49,167 bases of DNA. It comes from Streptomyces alanosinicus. GTDB taxonomy: Bacteria > Actinomycetota > Actinomycetes > Streptomycetales > Streptomycetaceae. Location of the stretch: NCBI RefSeq assembly GCF_014650595.1, contig NZ_BMVG01000050.1, positions 1 to 49,167 on the forward strand, in the 5' to 3' direction. The notes under the pieces were generated by a model. It had not been told where the DNA came from. It searched no databases and saw nothing but the letters and a program-made list of their open reading frames with translations. Positions 34,058 through 42,447 of this stretch are shown piece after piece. Position 1 is the stretch's first letter; each line of letters starts with the position of its first letter. The position numbers and the translations under genes are program-made.

Positions 34058-34600
34058 CTACCGGGTGAGCGTCACGGTGACCGGCCCGCCCGCCGATGTC
34101 AGCCCCTGGGGCGTCAGGCACGCGGTCAGATCGGTGCTGAGCAGGGTCTTGGTCTGCACGACCGTGGAACCGTTGAACTGCCCGGATTCCACGGTGCCCG
34201 TCAGCACGAGCACAGTGATGCCATCAGGCTTGACCTCGATCGCCCCGGTGTTCTTGACCGTGCTGGACCGCCCGTTGCTCCAGTAGTAGGTCGTCAGGCT
34301 GGAGACCGTGCCGGTGAGGCAACTCGCGGTCCCACTGCCCTTGGTGGTGAACGTCGCACCGGTAATGCCGTGACCTGTCAGATCCACACACCCCGACACA
34401 CTGCCCTGCCCGGTGAACGAAGTAGGCCGGACCGTATAGGCGAGACCCGGCTGGTAGTGACCGGTCTGACTGCCGACGAGGCAGCTGATGTCCCCCAGGC
34501 CCGCCACCGAGACGGTACGCGCCTGCGCGGAGGGCGCGACAAGAACCGTACCGAGAACGAGGCCAAGGCCGAAGATCACGCGTCGCGTGCGACGGAGCAT
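34058..34600 (-). CDS. Secreted hypothetical protein
   Basis: A protein of about 180 residues with a signal peptide MLRRTRRVIFGLGLVLGTVL and an AQA cleavage site near residue 27. The mature part is rich in Thr, Ser and Gly with beta-strand character (SYT-like VSVAGLGDISCLVGSQTGHY, GATFTTKGSGTASCL, TVKNTGAIEVKPDGITVLVL) and four Cys residues that could pair. It resembles small secreted beta-sandwich proteins of streptomycetes, but I cannot name a family. ATG 34600 has GGAAG just upstream; ATG 34618 is a possible longer start. It lies 135 bases upstream of the EF-hand gene on the same strand. Confidence 0.7.
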   Translation of the reverse strand: MLRRTRRVIFGLGLVLGTVLVAPSAQARTVSVAGLGDISCLVGSQTGHYQPGLAYTVRPTSFTGQGSVSGCVDLTGHGITGATFTTKGSGTASCLTGTVSSLTTYYWSNGRSSTVKNTGAIEVKPDGITVLVLTGTVESGQFNGSTVVQTKTLLSTDLTACLTPQGLTSAGGPVTVTLTR

Positions 34601-34925
34601 GCTTCCACTCACTTCCATAGGTCGAGACACGAGCCGTCGGCCTCAAGCACCGCACGGCCCAACCGGCAGCACCTGGCTTACCGTCACCACCGTCCCTCCG
34701 CGTCGCCCGCCACCAAATGCACCCGTCCGAGCGGACGTCTTCCAGCCACATCCACGCTGACCCATCCCGGCCAGCGCGCGAGAGATGCCGGGAGCACACG
34801 AATACGTGCCGGTGCAGATGCTGGCCGTGCAAGTGCACCTGTGCCGCATCAAGCAACGTTCGCCTTGTTGTGACGAGCCGTCCGGATGGTGATCCGGGCG
34901 GCTCGTTGTACGCCATGCCGTCTGG

Positions 34926-35517
34926 GTGGCTGAGCGTGTGCGGGTCCGCGAGATCGATGACGACGAAGGGCAGCGGCTGCTTCGGATCATCCGCCGGGGA
35001 ACCGGATCGGTGTTGACCTGGCGGCGGGCTCAGATGGTGCTCTTATCGGCCCAGGGCATGGACGTGGCCAAGATCGCCCAAGTGACGTTCACCAGCCCCG
35101 ATCGGGTCCGGGATGTGATCCACAACTTCAACGTCGACGGCTTCAACTCGCTCTACCCCAAGTACAAGGGCGGCCGGCCCAGGACGTTCACTCTGCCCGA
35201 GCGCCGCGAGATCAAGAAGATTGCCAAGTCCAGGCCGGTCGAGCACGGCCTGCCGTTCTCGACCTGGAGCCTGGTCAAGCTGGCCGATTTCCTGGTCGCC
35301 GAGGGGGTGGTCGACGACATCAGCCACGAGGGCCTGCGCATCCTGCTCCGCGAGGAAGACGTCACCTTTCAACGCCTGAAGACCTGGAAGACCTCCCACG
35401 ACCCCGACTACGCCGCCAAGAAGGCTCGCGTCGAGCACCTCTATGCCATCGCCGACGGCGAGGTCCTGCCCGAGCCCGGCGAGCCCGAGGTCATCTTCTG
35501 CCTGGACGAGTTCGGGC
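34926..35517 (+). CDS. IS630-type transposase, exon 1
   Basis: First part of an IS630/Tc1-type DDE transposase. It begins at GTG 34926 with VAERVRVREIDDDEGQRLLR, then a helix-turn-helix region with AQGMDVAKIAQVTFTSPDRV, then GGRPRTFTLPERREIKKIAK and FSTWSLVKLADFLVAEGVVD, and ends in the catalytic strand VIFCLDEFG. The reading frame is cut after the second base-plus-one of the codon for the next Pro: GGGC at 35514-35517 joins CG at 39898. Joined to exon 2 it gives 1134 bases, 377 residues, with no stop. Without splicing, translation would run into the intron and stop at 35588. Confidence 0.85.
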
Positions 35518-36114
35518 GTGCGCCACGAGGCGCTGAGGAATCGAGTGGGAGGAGGAGCCCACCGCTGGTCATCGCAGTGACCGGTTGAAGCTGGAGGCAG
35601 GCTGATCCCCAGGTCGGGGGTGAGGCCGGAAGCAGCCTCGACAACGTAGGGGTGGACCGAGACCACCAGGCGGTCCGTGCCCGCAAGCGAAGACGGAATG
35701 GGTGTAAGGAAACTGAACCAGTGGTTGAAGCCCCGTGAGTCGTCAGCGGCCTGCCGAATCTGGTGGATGGGTCGCTTTGCGGTACTGGAGAGTGCTCTGT
35801 CCGATGGCCTCTCCTCTCCGACCGCACTTCTGAATGGTCGGAGGCCCGGACCAAGACTGCGATGTGCGGTCCGTGGTGATGCCGCCGGGGTAGAGCTGGG
35901 TGCCGAAGCCGTCGTAGAGATCCTCAGTGAACGTGGGAAGCGATCCGGCGTCGCCCTCCCCGTCCGGCAGTCAGCCGGGCGGCGGGCAGGTGCGACGCTC
36001 ACTGATGGCGCCGGATCGTGGCGGAGTCGCCGTAGTACTTCGAGGTCGGGAAAGCCGGCCGCATGGGGAAGGGCGACAGCGTGATAGCAGTGGTGCTGCT
36101 GCCGGGGAGGAGCG

Positions 36115-36981
36115 TTGTTGAATAGCGACGCGCCGTCGATATCGTGGCCGAGCATTTTCGCAGCCGAGCGACGGGTACTCGAACATCAGCTCAAGCTGCA
36201 CCGATGGGCGAGGGCCGAGCCGGAACGCCGGTTCGGCGACGTGTTCAACCTGATCTGCGACCGGTCCACCTTGCTGGTGGCCTGGGAGCGGGTGTCGGGC
36301 AACCAGGGTGCCAGAACGGCGGGCGTGGACGCGGTGACGCGTCATCACGTCGAGGACTACGGGGTGATTCCGTTCCTGGAGGAACTGCGTTCCTCGCTGA
36401 AGGACGGATCCTTCACCGCGCTGCCGGTCAAGCAGGCGATGATCCCCAAGAAGGGCGGCAAGGTCCGCTACCTGGGGATCCCCACCTTGCGCGACCGTGT
36501 CGCGCAGATGGCCCTCAAGCTGGTTCTGGAGCCGATTTTCGAGGTCGATTTCTACACGTCCAGTTACGGGTATCGGCCTGGCCGTCGGGCTCAGGATGCC
36601 ATCGCCGAGATCCACCATCTCACCAGCCTCTCCTACGAGTGGGTGGTGGAAGGGGATATCACCGCATGCTTCGACAACGTCGACCATCACGTTCTGATGG
36701 ACTTGGTGGGAGAACGCATCAAGGACCGGAAGGTCCTGCGTCTGGTCCGTGCGTTCCTGCGGGCCGGAGTCGTCGAACTGCACGGTGGCTTTGCGGACAG
36801 TCTCAACGGAACTCCGCAAGGCGGGGTCGCCTCACCGCTGTTGGCCAACATCTATCTCTCCGTCCTGGACCGGCACTTCGCCCGGCTCTGGAACGAGGAG
36901 ATGAGTCCGCGCTGGCGCAGGCAGTACCGGCGCAAGAAGGGACTGCCGAACTTTCGACTGGTGCGTTACGCCGACGACTTC
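36115..36981 (+). CDS. ltrA: Outer-intron reverse transcriptase/maturase, exon 1
   Basis: N-terminal 289 codons of the outer intron's reverse transcriptase. It starts at TTG 36115 after GGGGAGGAGCG. Visible RT blocks: VAWERVSGNQGARTAGVDAV, RYLGIPTLRDRVAQMALKLV, DFYTSSYGYRPGRRAQDAI, catalytic Asp in EGDITACFDNVDHH, LNGTPQGGVASPLLANIYLS, and finally LVRYADDF. The inner intron sits directly after the Phe of YADDF, the catalytic motif. Joined with exon 2 the protein has 505 residues. Unspliced, the frame reads into the intron and stops at 37056 without thumb or maturase domains, so the product would be inactive. Confidence 0.85.
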
Positions 36982-37581
36982 GCGCGCCACGAGGCGCCGC
37001 ACAACCGAGTGGGGGTGGAAGGACTCCACCGCCTGGCCGTCGCAGCGGTCGGGTGAAGCTGAGGGCAGCCTGATCCGGGGGACGCCGGGGAGGGTGGGAA
37101 GCAGCCCTAACAACGCCGGGACGCGTCGGCACTGCCAGACGACGTGGGTTCGGCAAGCGAGACGAGAAGGTGTACGAGAGGAACCAGTGCCAAAGTTCCG
37201 TAAACGGCGTGCCAGCTCCAATCTGGTGGATATGGGCTGGTCAGCAGTGCGTGGGGGCCCTTCGGGATGCCCAACTCCGAAGCCGGGGGAAGTCGCCGGT
37301 GGGGAGGCCATGGTGAAGGACTGCGGCGTAGTCATGGCGATGCTGCCGGGGCAACAGCTGGGCACCTCCCTCGTCGATCGGTTGTGTGGTGAACGTGGGA
37401 ACCGTCCCCGGTCGCCCTTCCTGCTGACCAGCCAGGTCAGCAGCGGGCAGGTCCGTCGTCGGCTGATGACCGTGGGGCGGGGCGGAGGCCCCGTAGTAGT
37501 CCGAGCGTGCGAGAGGTACGCACATGGCGAAGGGGGCCAGCAAGCTCGCAGGGAGGATGCTGGAATGCCGGGAGGTCGTTG

Positions 37582-39000
37582 GTGAACACCGACGAGCTGG
37601 AGTGGGTCTTGATGAAGGCCGAGCGCCGGGTACTGGAGATCCAGACCAAGCTGCACCGTTGGGCGATGAGCGATCTTCATCGCAGGTTTGACGATCTGTT
37701 CAATCTCGTCACCGACCCGGCGTTCTTGCTGATCGCCTGGGATCGGGTGCGGGGCAACAAGGGAGCACGCACGGCTGGAGTGGACGGTCAGACCGCCTAC
37801 TACGTGGAGTCCGTGCGGGGCGTCGAGGAGTTCCTCGCGGAGTTGCGGTCCGACTTGAAGGACCGGAGCTTTCGCCCGTTGCCTGTGCGGGAGCGGATGA
37901 TCCCGAAGCCCGGAACGGCCAAGCGCCGCCGGCTGGGCATCCCGACCGTCCGGGACCGGGTGGTCCAGGCATCCTTGAAGCTGGTGCTGGAGCCGCTCTA
38001 CGAAGCGGACTTCCATCCGTGTTCGTACGGTTTCCGGCCCAACAGGCGAGCACATGACGCGGTCGCGGAAATGAGGCTGCTGGCGTCCAACTCCTATGAG
38101 TGGGTGCTGGAGGCCGATATCGCCGCGTGCTTCGACGAAATCTCGCATCCGGCCCTGATGGACCGGCTGCGGCATCGGATCGGAGACAAACGCGTGCTCG
38201 CCGTGGTGAAGGCGTTCCTGAAGGCCGGAATCCTCGGGGAAACGGGCGATGTGAGGAACACCGACACCGGAACCCCGCAAGGGGGCATCCTCTCTCCTCT
38301 GCTGGCCAACGTGGCCCTGTCCGCTCTCGACGAGCACTTCGCGGCGAAGTGGACAGACCGTGTGGAGCGGGCCAAGCGTCGCCGTCACGGACTCGCTAAC
38401 TACCGGCTGATCCGGTACGCAGATGATTTCGCGATCATGGTGTCTGGCACCAGGGCGCACGCCGAAGCCATGCTTGGTGAGGTGGCAGAAGTACTGTCCG
38501 GACTCGGGCTGCGGCTCGCGATGGACAAGACGAGGGTGGTCCACATCGACGACGGTCTCGACTTCCTGGGCTGGCGCATCCAGCGTCACCGGAAGCGAGG
38601 CACCAGCAAGTACTACGTCTACACCTACCCGGCGCAGAAGGCCGTCAGGTCGTGCGTCGGGAAGATCAAGGCGATCTGCTGGCAGGACGTGAACCTGTCG
38701 CTCGAAGCTCTGATCAAGCAGCTCAATTCGCTGCTGCGGGGCTGGACTGCCTACTTCCGGCCGGGGGTGTCCCACCGGACCTTCGAGTTCCTGCGCGCCG
38801 TCGTCTGGCGACAGGTCTTCGGATGGCTCCGGCGAAAACACCGCAAGACCAGCTGGAAGGAACTCCGCCGTCGGTACTGCCGGGGTGGCTGGTGGCCTGT
38901 CGACGGAGAGAAGAAGCTGTTCAATCCGGCCGCGGTGCGGACAACCCGCTACCGCTACCGGGGAGCGGCGATCCCCTCTCCCTGGCCGAGCACGGCATGA
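37582..39000 (+). CDS. ltrA: Inner-intron reverse transcriptase/maturase
   Basis: A complete 472-residue group II intron protein. GTG 37582 has GGGAGGT upstream. RT blocks: AWDRVRGNKGARTAGVDGQ, RLGIPTVRDRVVQASLKLVL, DFHPCSYGFRPNRRAHDAV, EADIAACFDEISHP with catalytic Asp, TGTPQGGILSPLLANVALSA, LIRYADDFAIMVSG, and GLRLAMDKTRVVHIDDGLDF. The C-terminal maturase domain X has LLRGWTAYFRPGVSHRTFEF, and the end RTTRYRYRGAAIPSPWPS matches intron maturases. No HNH endonuclease domain is present, so new copies would need another primer source. It should splice its own intron and so restore the outer RT. Confidence 0.9.
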   Translation: MNTDELEWVLMKAERRVLEIQTKLHRWAMSDLHRRFDDLFNLVTDPAFLLIAWDRVRGNKGARTAGVDGQTAYYVESVRGVEEFLAELRSDLKDRSFRPLPVRERMIPKPGTAKRRRLGIPTVRDRVVQASLKLVLEPLYEADFHPCSYGFRPNRRAHDAVAEMRLLASNSYEWVLEADIAACFDEISHPALMDRLRHRIGDKRVLAVVKAFLKAGILGETGDVRNTDTGTPQGGILSPLLANVALSALDEHFAAKWTDRVERAKRRRHGLANYRLIRYADDFAIMVSGTRAHAEAMLGEVAEVLSGLGLRLAMDKTRVVHIDDGLDFLGWRIQRHRKRGTSKYYVYTYPAQKAVRSCVGKIKAICWQDVNLSLEALIKQLNSLLRGWTAYFRPGVSHRTFEFLRAVVWRQVFGWLRRKHRKTSWKELRRRYCRGGWWPVDGEKKLFNPAAVRTTRYRYRGAAIPSPWPSTA

Positions 39001-39030
39001 GGAAAGCCCATGAGCCTGAAGGGGCTTGTG

Positions 39031-39066
39031 GAGAGCCCGGTGCCTAGAAATGGGCACGCCGGGTTC
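39031..39066 (+). ncRNA. Inner intron domain V
   Basis: A 36-base hairpin, with stem CCCGGTGCC pairing to GGGCACGCCGGG around a TAGAAA-type loop, preceded by AGC and 30 bases after the RT stop. The position and shape fit the catalytic domain V of a group II ribozyme. Domain VI follows to 39129. Confidence 0.7.
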
Positions 39067-39129
39067 GGAGGGCGGCCCGAGGAAACGGGCTGGTCGGAAG
39101 GCCAGTACCGCGCCTCGGGTCGACCCTAC

Positions 39130-39780
39130 GTGGTGATGGTCGCCGGGGCCAGGTCAGACGCGGAAGCGCTGAAGTCGCAGATCGGCGAGCTGCTGGCCAA
39201 CAAGCTGAAGATGACTCTCTCGGCCGAGAAGACACACATCACCCATATAGACGACGGCTTCGTCTTCCTGGGCTTTCACATCCAGAGCAAGATCCGGGGC
39301 GACGGACGTCGAGTCGTGCTGACGATTCCGGCAAAGCAGGCGCTGGCATCGGTGATGCACAAGATCAAGAGGCTGACGGGGCAGGGAACGACCTCGCTCT
39401 CGTTGGCGGAGGTGCTGTGGAAGGTCAATCCGGTCCTGCGGGGCTGGGCAGGCTACTTCCGCTACGGCGCATCCAAGAAGACGTTCTCCCACCTCGGCTG
39501 GTACGCGTGGTGGAGAATGCTTCGGTGGATTCGCCGTAAGCACCCTCACCTGACCTGGAAGCAGTTGCGGCGACGTTACTACGGAACGGACCACATCGCC
39601 GAGGACCGCATGGTCCTCTACAACCCGGCGAAGATGCGGGTCGAACGCTACCGCTACCGCGGAGCGCAGATCAGCACACCATGGAACATCGACGAGGTCG
39701 ACCCCGACGGAGCGCGATTCCGTCGGACCGACCACGACGACATGGCCTTCGTCGGCCAGGTCAGCGAACACCTCACCTGA
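39130..39780 (+). CDS. ltrA: Outer-intron reverse transcriptase/maturase, exon 2
   Basis: Resumes with VVMVAGARSDAEALKSQIGE directly after the inner intron, continuing the YADDF motif, then LKMTLSAEKTHITHIDDGFV and FLGFHIQSKI. Domain X follows with LRGWAGYFRYGASKKTFSHL, then WKQLRRRYYGTDHIAEDRMV and RYRYRGAQISTPWN. It lacks an endonuclease domain, like the inner protein. An alternative in-frame ATG upstream (39010) lies within the inner intron and is an accident of the frame. This exon supplies the thumb and maturase parts. Confidence 0.85.
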   Translation: MVMVAGARSDAEALKSQIGELLANKLKMTLSAEKTHITHIDDGFVFLGFHIQSKIRGDGRRVVLTIPAKQALASVMHKIKRLTGQGTTSLSLAEVLWKVNPVLRGWAGYFRYGASKKTFSHLGWYAWWRMLRWIRRKHPHLTWKQLRRRYYGTDHIAEDRMVLYNPAKMRVERYRYRGAQISTPWNIDEVDPDGARFRRTDHDDMAFVGQVSEHLT

Positions 39781-39797
39781 CCCACTCGGATCACGTG

Positions 39798-39834
39798 GAG
39801 AGCCGGATGCCCGGCCAACGGGCACGTCCGGTTC
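39798..39834 (+). ncRNA. Outer intron domain V
   Basis: A hairpin reading AGCCGGATGCCCGGCC, then AACGGGCACGTCCGGTT, closely similar in form to the inner intron's domain V and again about 20 bases after the RT stop. A longer domain VI stem (GGGGACGGG with CCCGTCCCC) follows with the candidate branch A at 39891. Confidence 0.75.
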
Positions 39835-39897
39835 GGCGGGCGGGGACGGGAAGACCGACACCCGCAAGGGCGCACGGCGTCCCGTCCCCGACCCAAC

Positions 39898-40439
39898 CGC
39901 TCAACCTCAAGCCCCACCCCGGCCGCCAGTGGGCCGAACGCCGCGGCAAGCACAAGGACCCTGACCGCGAACCCCGACGGCGACGCCGCGCGACCTACAC
40001 CCGCCCGCACGGCGTCCGCCACCTGTTCGCCGCCTACGACCTGGGCAAAGACCAGCTCTACGGCCACATCAAGAAGACCAAGAATCGCTCCAAGTTCCTG
40101 GAGTTCTGCCGCTACCTGCGCTCCCTCCACCGCGTCGGCAACCGCATCGCGATCATCTGCGACAACTATTCCCCGCACTTGACCACCAAACGCTGCCGCC
40201 GCGCCGCCGACTGGGCCGAGGCGAACAACGTGGAGATCGCCTACACCCCGACCAACAGCTCATGGCTCAACCGCATCGAGGCCCAGTTCACCGCCCTGCG
40301 CTACTTCACCCTGGACGGCACCGACCACCCCACCCACAAGGCTCAGGGCAGCATGATCCGCCGCTACCTCATCCGGCGGAACAAGCACGCCCAGGACGAG
40401 CGCCTACGCGAGGTCGTGAACAGGGCGAACGTCGCCTGA
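39898..40439 (+). CDS. IS630-type transposase, exon 2
   Basis: Second part of the transposase after the twintron. It continues FG with PLNLKPHPGRQWAERRG, contains HLFAAYDLGKDQLYGHIKKT, then RIAIICDNYSPHLTTKRCRR with the second catalytic Asp, and IAYTPTNSSWLNRIEAQFTA with the Glu of the DDE triad, ending VVNRANVA. No stop or frameshift is present, so the spliced 377-residue protein could be functional. Its last codons overlap the right inverted repeat. Confidence 0.85.
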
Positions 40440-40482
40440 TGCGGCAGTAGGCATATCTCGGACGGGGCGTGGACAGTCGCTA

Positions 40483-41052
40483 CTACGGCACGTTCCACCC
40501 GAGCACGACGGGCAGCCCGTGCTCGTAACCCAGCGTGTTGATCGTCCCCGGATGCGGGTGCCCGAACTGTCGCGCGTCCGACGCGTCGAGCCCGAGCCAG
40601 CGCGCGGTGAGGATGCGTGACAGATGACCGTGCGCGACGACGGCCACGTCACCCTTGTCCAGCAGCGGCCGGACCCGGCCGAGAAAGGCGTCGACCCGCA
40701 CAGTCACGTGCCCGAGGTCCTCGCCTGCGTCCACGCCGTCACGCCACAGCTCCCAGCCGGGCTTGAGCTCCTGGATCTGCTTGGCAGTCAGCCCCTCGTA
40801 GCGGCCGTAATTCCACTCGATCAGGTCGGCGTCGTTTTCCGCACCGCTCAGCCCCGCCAGCTCGGCCGTCCGCACGGCGCGAGTTAGCGGGCTGCTGTAG
40901 ACGGCGACGAACTCCCGTCCGGCCAGTCGAGGCGCGAGCGCACGCGCCGCGGCCTCCCCCGCCTCGGTCAGCGGCAGGTCGGTGCGGCCAGCGTGCTGGC
41001 CGGTCCGACTCCACGCGGTCTCGCCGTGCCTGATCAATATCAACTCGCCCAT
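40483..41052 (-). CDS. Histidine phosphatase family protein
   Basis: A 189-residue phosphoglycerate-mutase-like phosphatase. The phosphohistidine is in LILIRHGETAWS (residues 4-15), followed by AGRTDLPLTEAGEAAA, the arginine in YSSPLTRAVRTAE, the acid in EWNYGRYEGLT, and the second histidine in VAVVAHGHLSR. It removes phosphate from a small molecule or sugar phosphate; substrate unknown. ATG 41052 was chosen as the common start of this family, although no strong ribosome binding site is seen. It lies between the end of the IS630 element and a relic of another IS630 end at 41081-41105, so it may have moved with such elements. Confidence 0.85.
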   Translation of the reverse strand: MGELILIRHGETAWSRTGQHAGRTDLPLTEAGEAAARALAPRLAGREFVAVYSSPLTRAVRTAELAGLSGAENDADLIEWNYGRYEGLTAKQIQELKPGWELWRDGVDAGEDLGHVTVRVDAFLGRVRPLLDKGDVAVVAHGHLSRILTARWLGLDASDARQFGHPHPGTINTLGYEHGLPVVLGWNVP

Positions 41053-41080
41053 GCCGAGGAACATATCTCACACCGCACAC

Positions 41081-41105
41081 AGGGCAAACGTTGCCTGACG
41101 CGGCA
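41081..41105 (+). repeat. Relic of a second IS630 right end
   Basis: The 22 bases at 41084-41105 match the IS630 right repeat (40425-40446) at 19 positions and in the same orientation. Together with the preceding bases they still encode the last residues of the transposase, R-A-N-V-A-stop. This is the trace of another copy of the element. Confidence 0.7.
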
Positions 41106-41109
41106 CTGG

Positions 41110-41600
41110 CCATCGAGGGGACACTGGTCGCGGTCCACTACGGCGGCAACGACGCGGCCGCCGCGGAGACCCTGGCGCTGAGACTCTCGACGCCCACCTC
41201 ACCCAGGCGCAGAGGGGCGAACTCGGGCACCTCGACTTGCTGCAGATCCTCTGTCAGGACGAGGTTACCCGCCGCGAGACCGTCGCTCGTGAACGACGGC
41301 TGCGCAAGGCCAAGTCCGAGCAGCAGGCCACCTGGCAGGGCTTGGATTTCGACACCTCGCCGAAGCTGCCCTACGCCAAGATCCGTGATCTTGCGGCCTG
41401 CGCTGGCTACATTCCGGTGCGTGCGTAATTCTGTTCGGCCCGGTCGGCGTCGGGAAGACACACACGTGGCTCAGGCGCTCGGGCACCAAGCCGTCCGCCA
41501 GGGCGCCAACGCCGCTTCACCAAGACCAGCAGGTACCCTCGCCGAGTTCGTCGGCGGCCACACGGACGGCACCTGGGACAAGCGCCGACTGGAACTGCCC
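41110..41600 (+). pseudogene. istB: IS21-type helper ATPase (IstB) remnant
   Basis: Pieces of an IstB-like AAA+ protein in at least three frames: AHLTQAQRGELGHLDLLQI, then LCQDEVTRRETVARERRLRK, EQQATWQGLDFDTSPKLPYA and KIRDLAA; a Walker A piece, FGPVGVGKTHVAQALGHQ, readable at 41430-41495 across a frameshift; then AVRQGANA. The sequence ends at about 41600, so the Walker B and C-terminal parts are lost. No partner istA is seen. Inactive. Confidence 0.75.
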
Positions 41601-41610
41601 CGCGAACCGA

Positions 41611-42313
41611 CTACCCGTGCAGCCAGACCCGCAGCGGACCGACCGCCTCGAAGCCATGGTGGACAGCGGCATCCAGGTCCGCGCCGTGCTCATAGCCCAC
41701 CACGGGCAGGGCCGGGAACAGCCGGTGCACTGCGTCAAGCACCACCGGCCAGGCCCGGTCAGCACCGCCCTCCAACGCGAAGACGTTGGAGATTCCGACA
41801 ACATGGTCATTGCGGCTCGCCACCGCCCCGGCGGCCACCAGGCCGTCAGCGGAGTGTCCGACGAGCACGGGCGTGGCCGGGTCACCGAGCAATTCGGGCC
41901 GGAAGAGGTCCGCGTTGCCGTCCCCGTCATCCCAGGCAAGGGCCCAGGCCCCCAACATGTCCCGGTCGCCGAACCACGTCCCAGGAGAGATCCGGTGAGG
42001 TGGTCGGTGCGCTCGGTTTGCGGTGGATCCACTGCGCGTCGAACAGCACCTTGAAGCCGGCGCCCGCCAGGTCGAGGTCGGCGAAGCTGTCCTTGACACA
42101 GGCGCCGGCAGCGGCGGTATCGATCCGGTCCACCAGCGCGGCGGCATCGGCCGCCGGCACCAGCGTGACCGCGTCGGGGTAGTACCGCGGCGGCCGGGCT
42201 GGGACGGCCCAAGCCTGCACTCCGAACTCGCCCGTCAAGCCGTGCGATCGGCTCATCGACGCGCACCACTCGGCGTTGTTGCGGGCAGCGGCCGGGATCA
42301 CGAACTGCTTCAT
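41611..42313 (-). pseudogene. Frameshifted hypothetical (GNAT-like) protein
   Basis: Two halves in different frames form one protein. From ATG 42313: MKQFVIPAAARNNAEWCASM, then AWAVPARPPRYYPDAVTLVP, CVKDSFADLDLAGAGFKVLF and AQWIHRKP. After a shift near 41985: TWFGDRDMLGAWALAWDDGD, then VVGISNVFALEGGADRAWPV and GYEHGADLDAAVHHGFEAVG, ending at 41611. The C-terminal half has the look of an acetyltransferase-fold domain. This resembles a conserved streptomycete protein of unknown function. One indel disables it. Confidence 0.65.
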
Positions 42314-42447
42314 CGTCGTCACGCCTGCGCATCATGCCCTGTCCCGGCCCGGCCCGTCGAAACAGTTTCCTTCAGCCACAGGACAGACGCCCACACACCC
42401 CTCCCAGAACCTGGGGAATCCTGTGACCGCACCCCTGGGGAATGACG

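Larger units (their letters stand above)
36982..39129 (+). mobile_element. Inner group II intron inside the outer intron's RT gene
   Basis: Length 2148 bases. Its 5' end aligns base for base with the outer intron's first 15 bases except that it starts GCGCGCC rather than GTGCGCC. It ends ...CCCTAC (AY), with a candidate branch-point A 7 bases from the end (39123). EBS1 at 37289-37295 (GAAGTCG) is a perfect complement of the seven exon bases CGACTTC before the insertion. Removing it restores the outer RT frame: TTC at 36979-36981 joins GTG at 39130. Confidence 0.88.
35518..39897 (+). mobile_element. Outer group II intron (interrupted by an inner intron)
   Basis: Begins with GTGCGCC, fitting the group II 5' consensus GUGYG, and ends ...CCCAAC, fitting the AY end. 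A candidate branch-point A lies 7 bases from the end (39891). Ignoring the inner intron, its length is 2232 bases. A candidate EBS1 at 35844-35849 (GCCCGG) pairs with the six exon bases before the intron (TCGGGC; one G-U). It encodes the reverse transcriptase split at 36981/39130. Domain V is at 39798-39834. Confidence 0.88.
34842..40446 (+). mobile_element. IS630-type element carrying a group II twintron
   Basis: The element is bounded by imperfect inverted repeats: 34842-34863 on the left and 40425-40446 on the right, matching at 20 of 22 positions. Inside is one transposase gene interrupted by a 4380-base insert. Without the insert the element would be about 1.2 kb, the usual size for IS630. 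The right repeat overlaps the end of the transposase gene. Target duplication (TA) is clear on the right side only. Confidence 0.8.

Noticed and set aside
37507..37581. Longer N-terminus for the inner RT from 37507
   Set aside because: GTG 37582 has a GGGAGGT site at correct spacing, and homologous outer RT starts at the equivalent point; the extension lies in ribozyme sequence.
39010..39129. Independent short RT gene starting at 39010
   Set aside because: The first 40 codons are domain V/VI of the inner intron; the real coding part is exon 2 of the outer RT from 39130.
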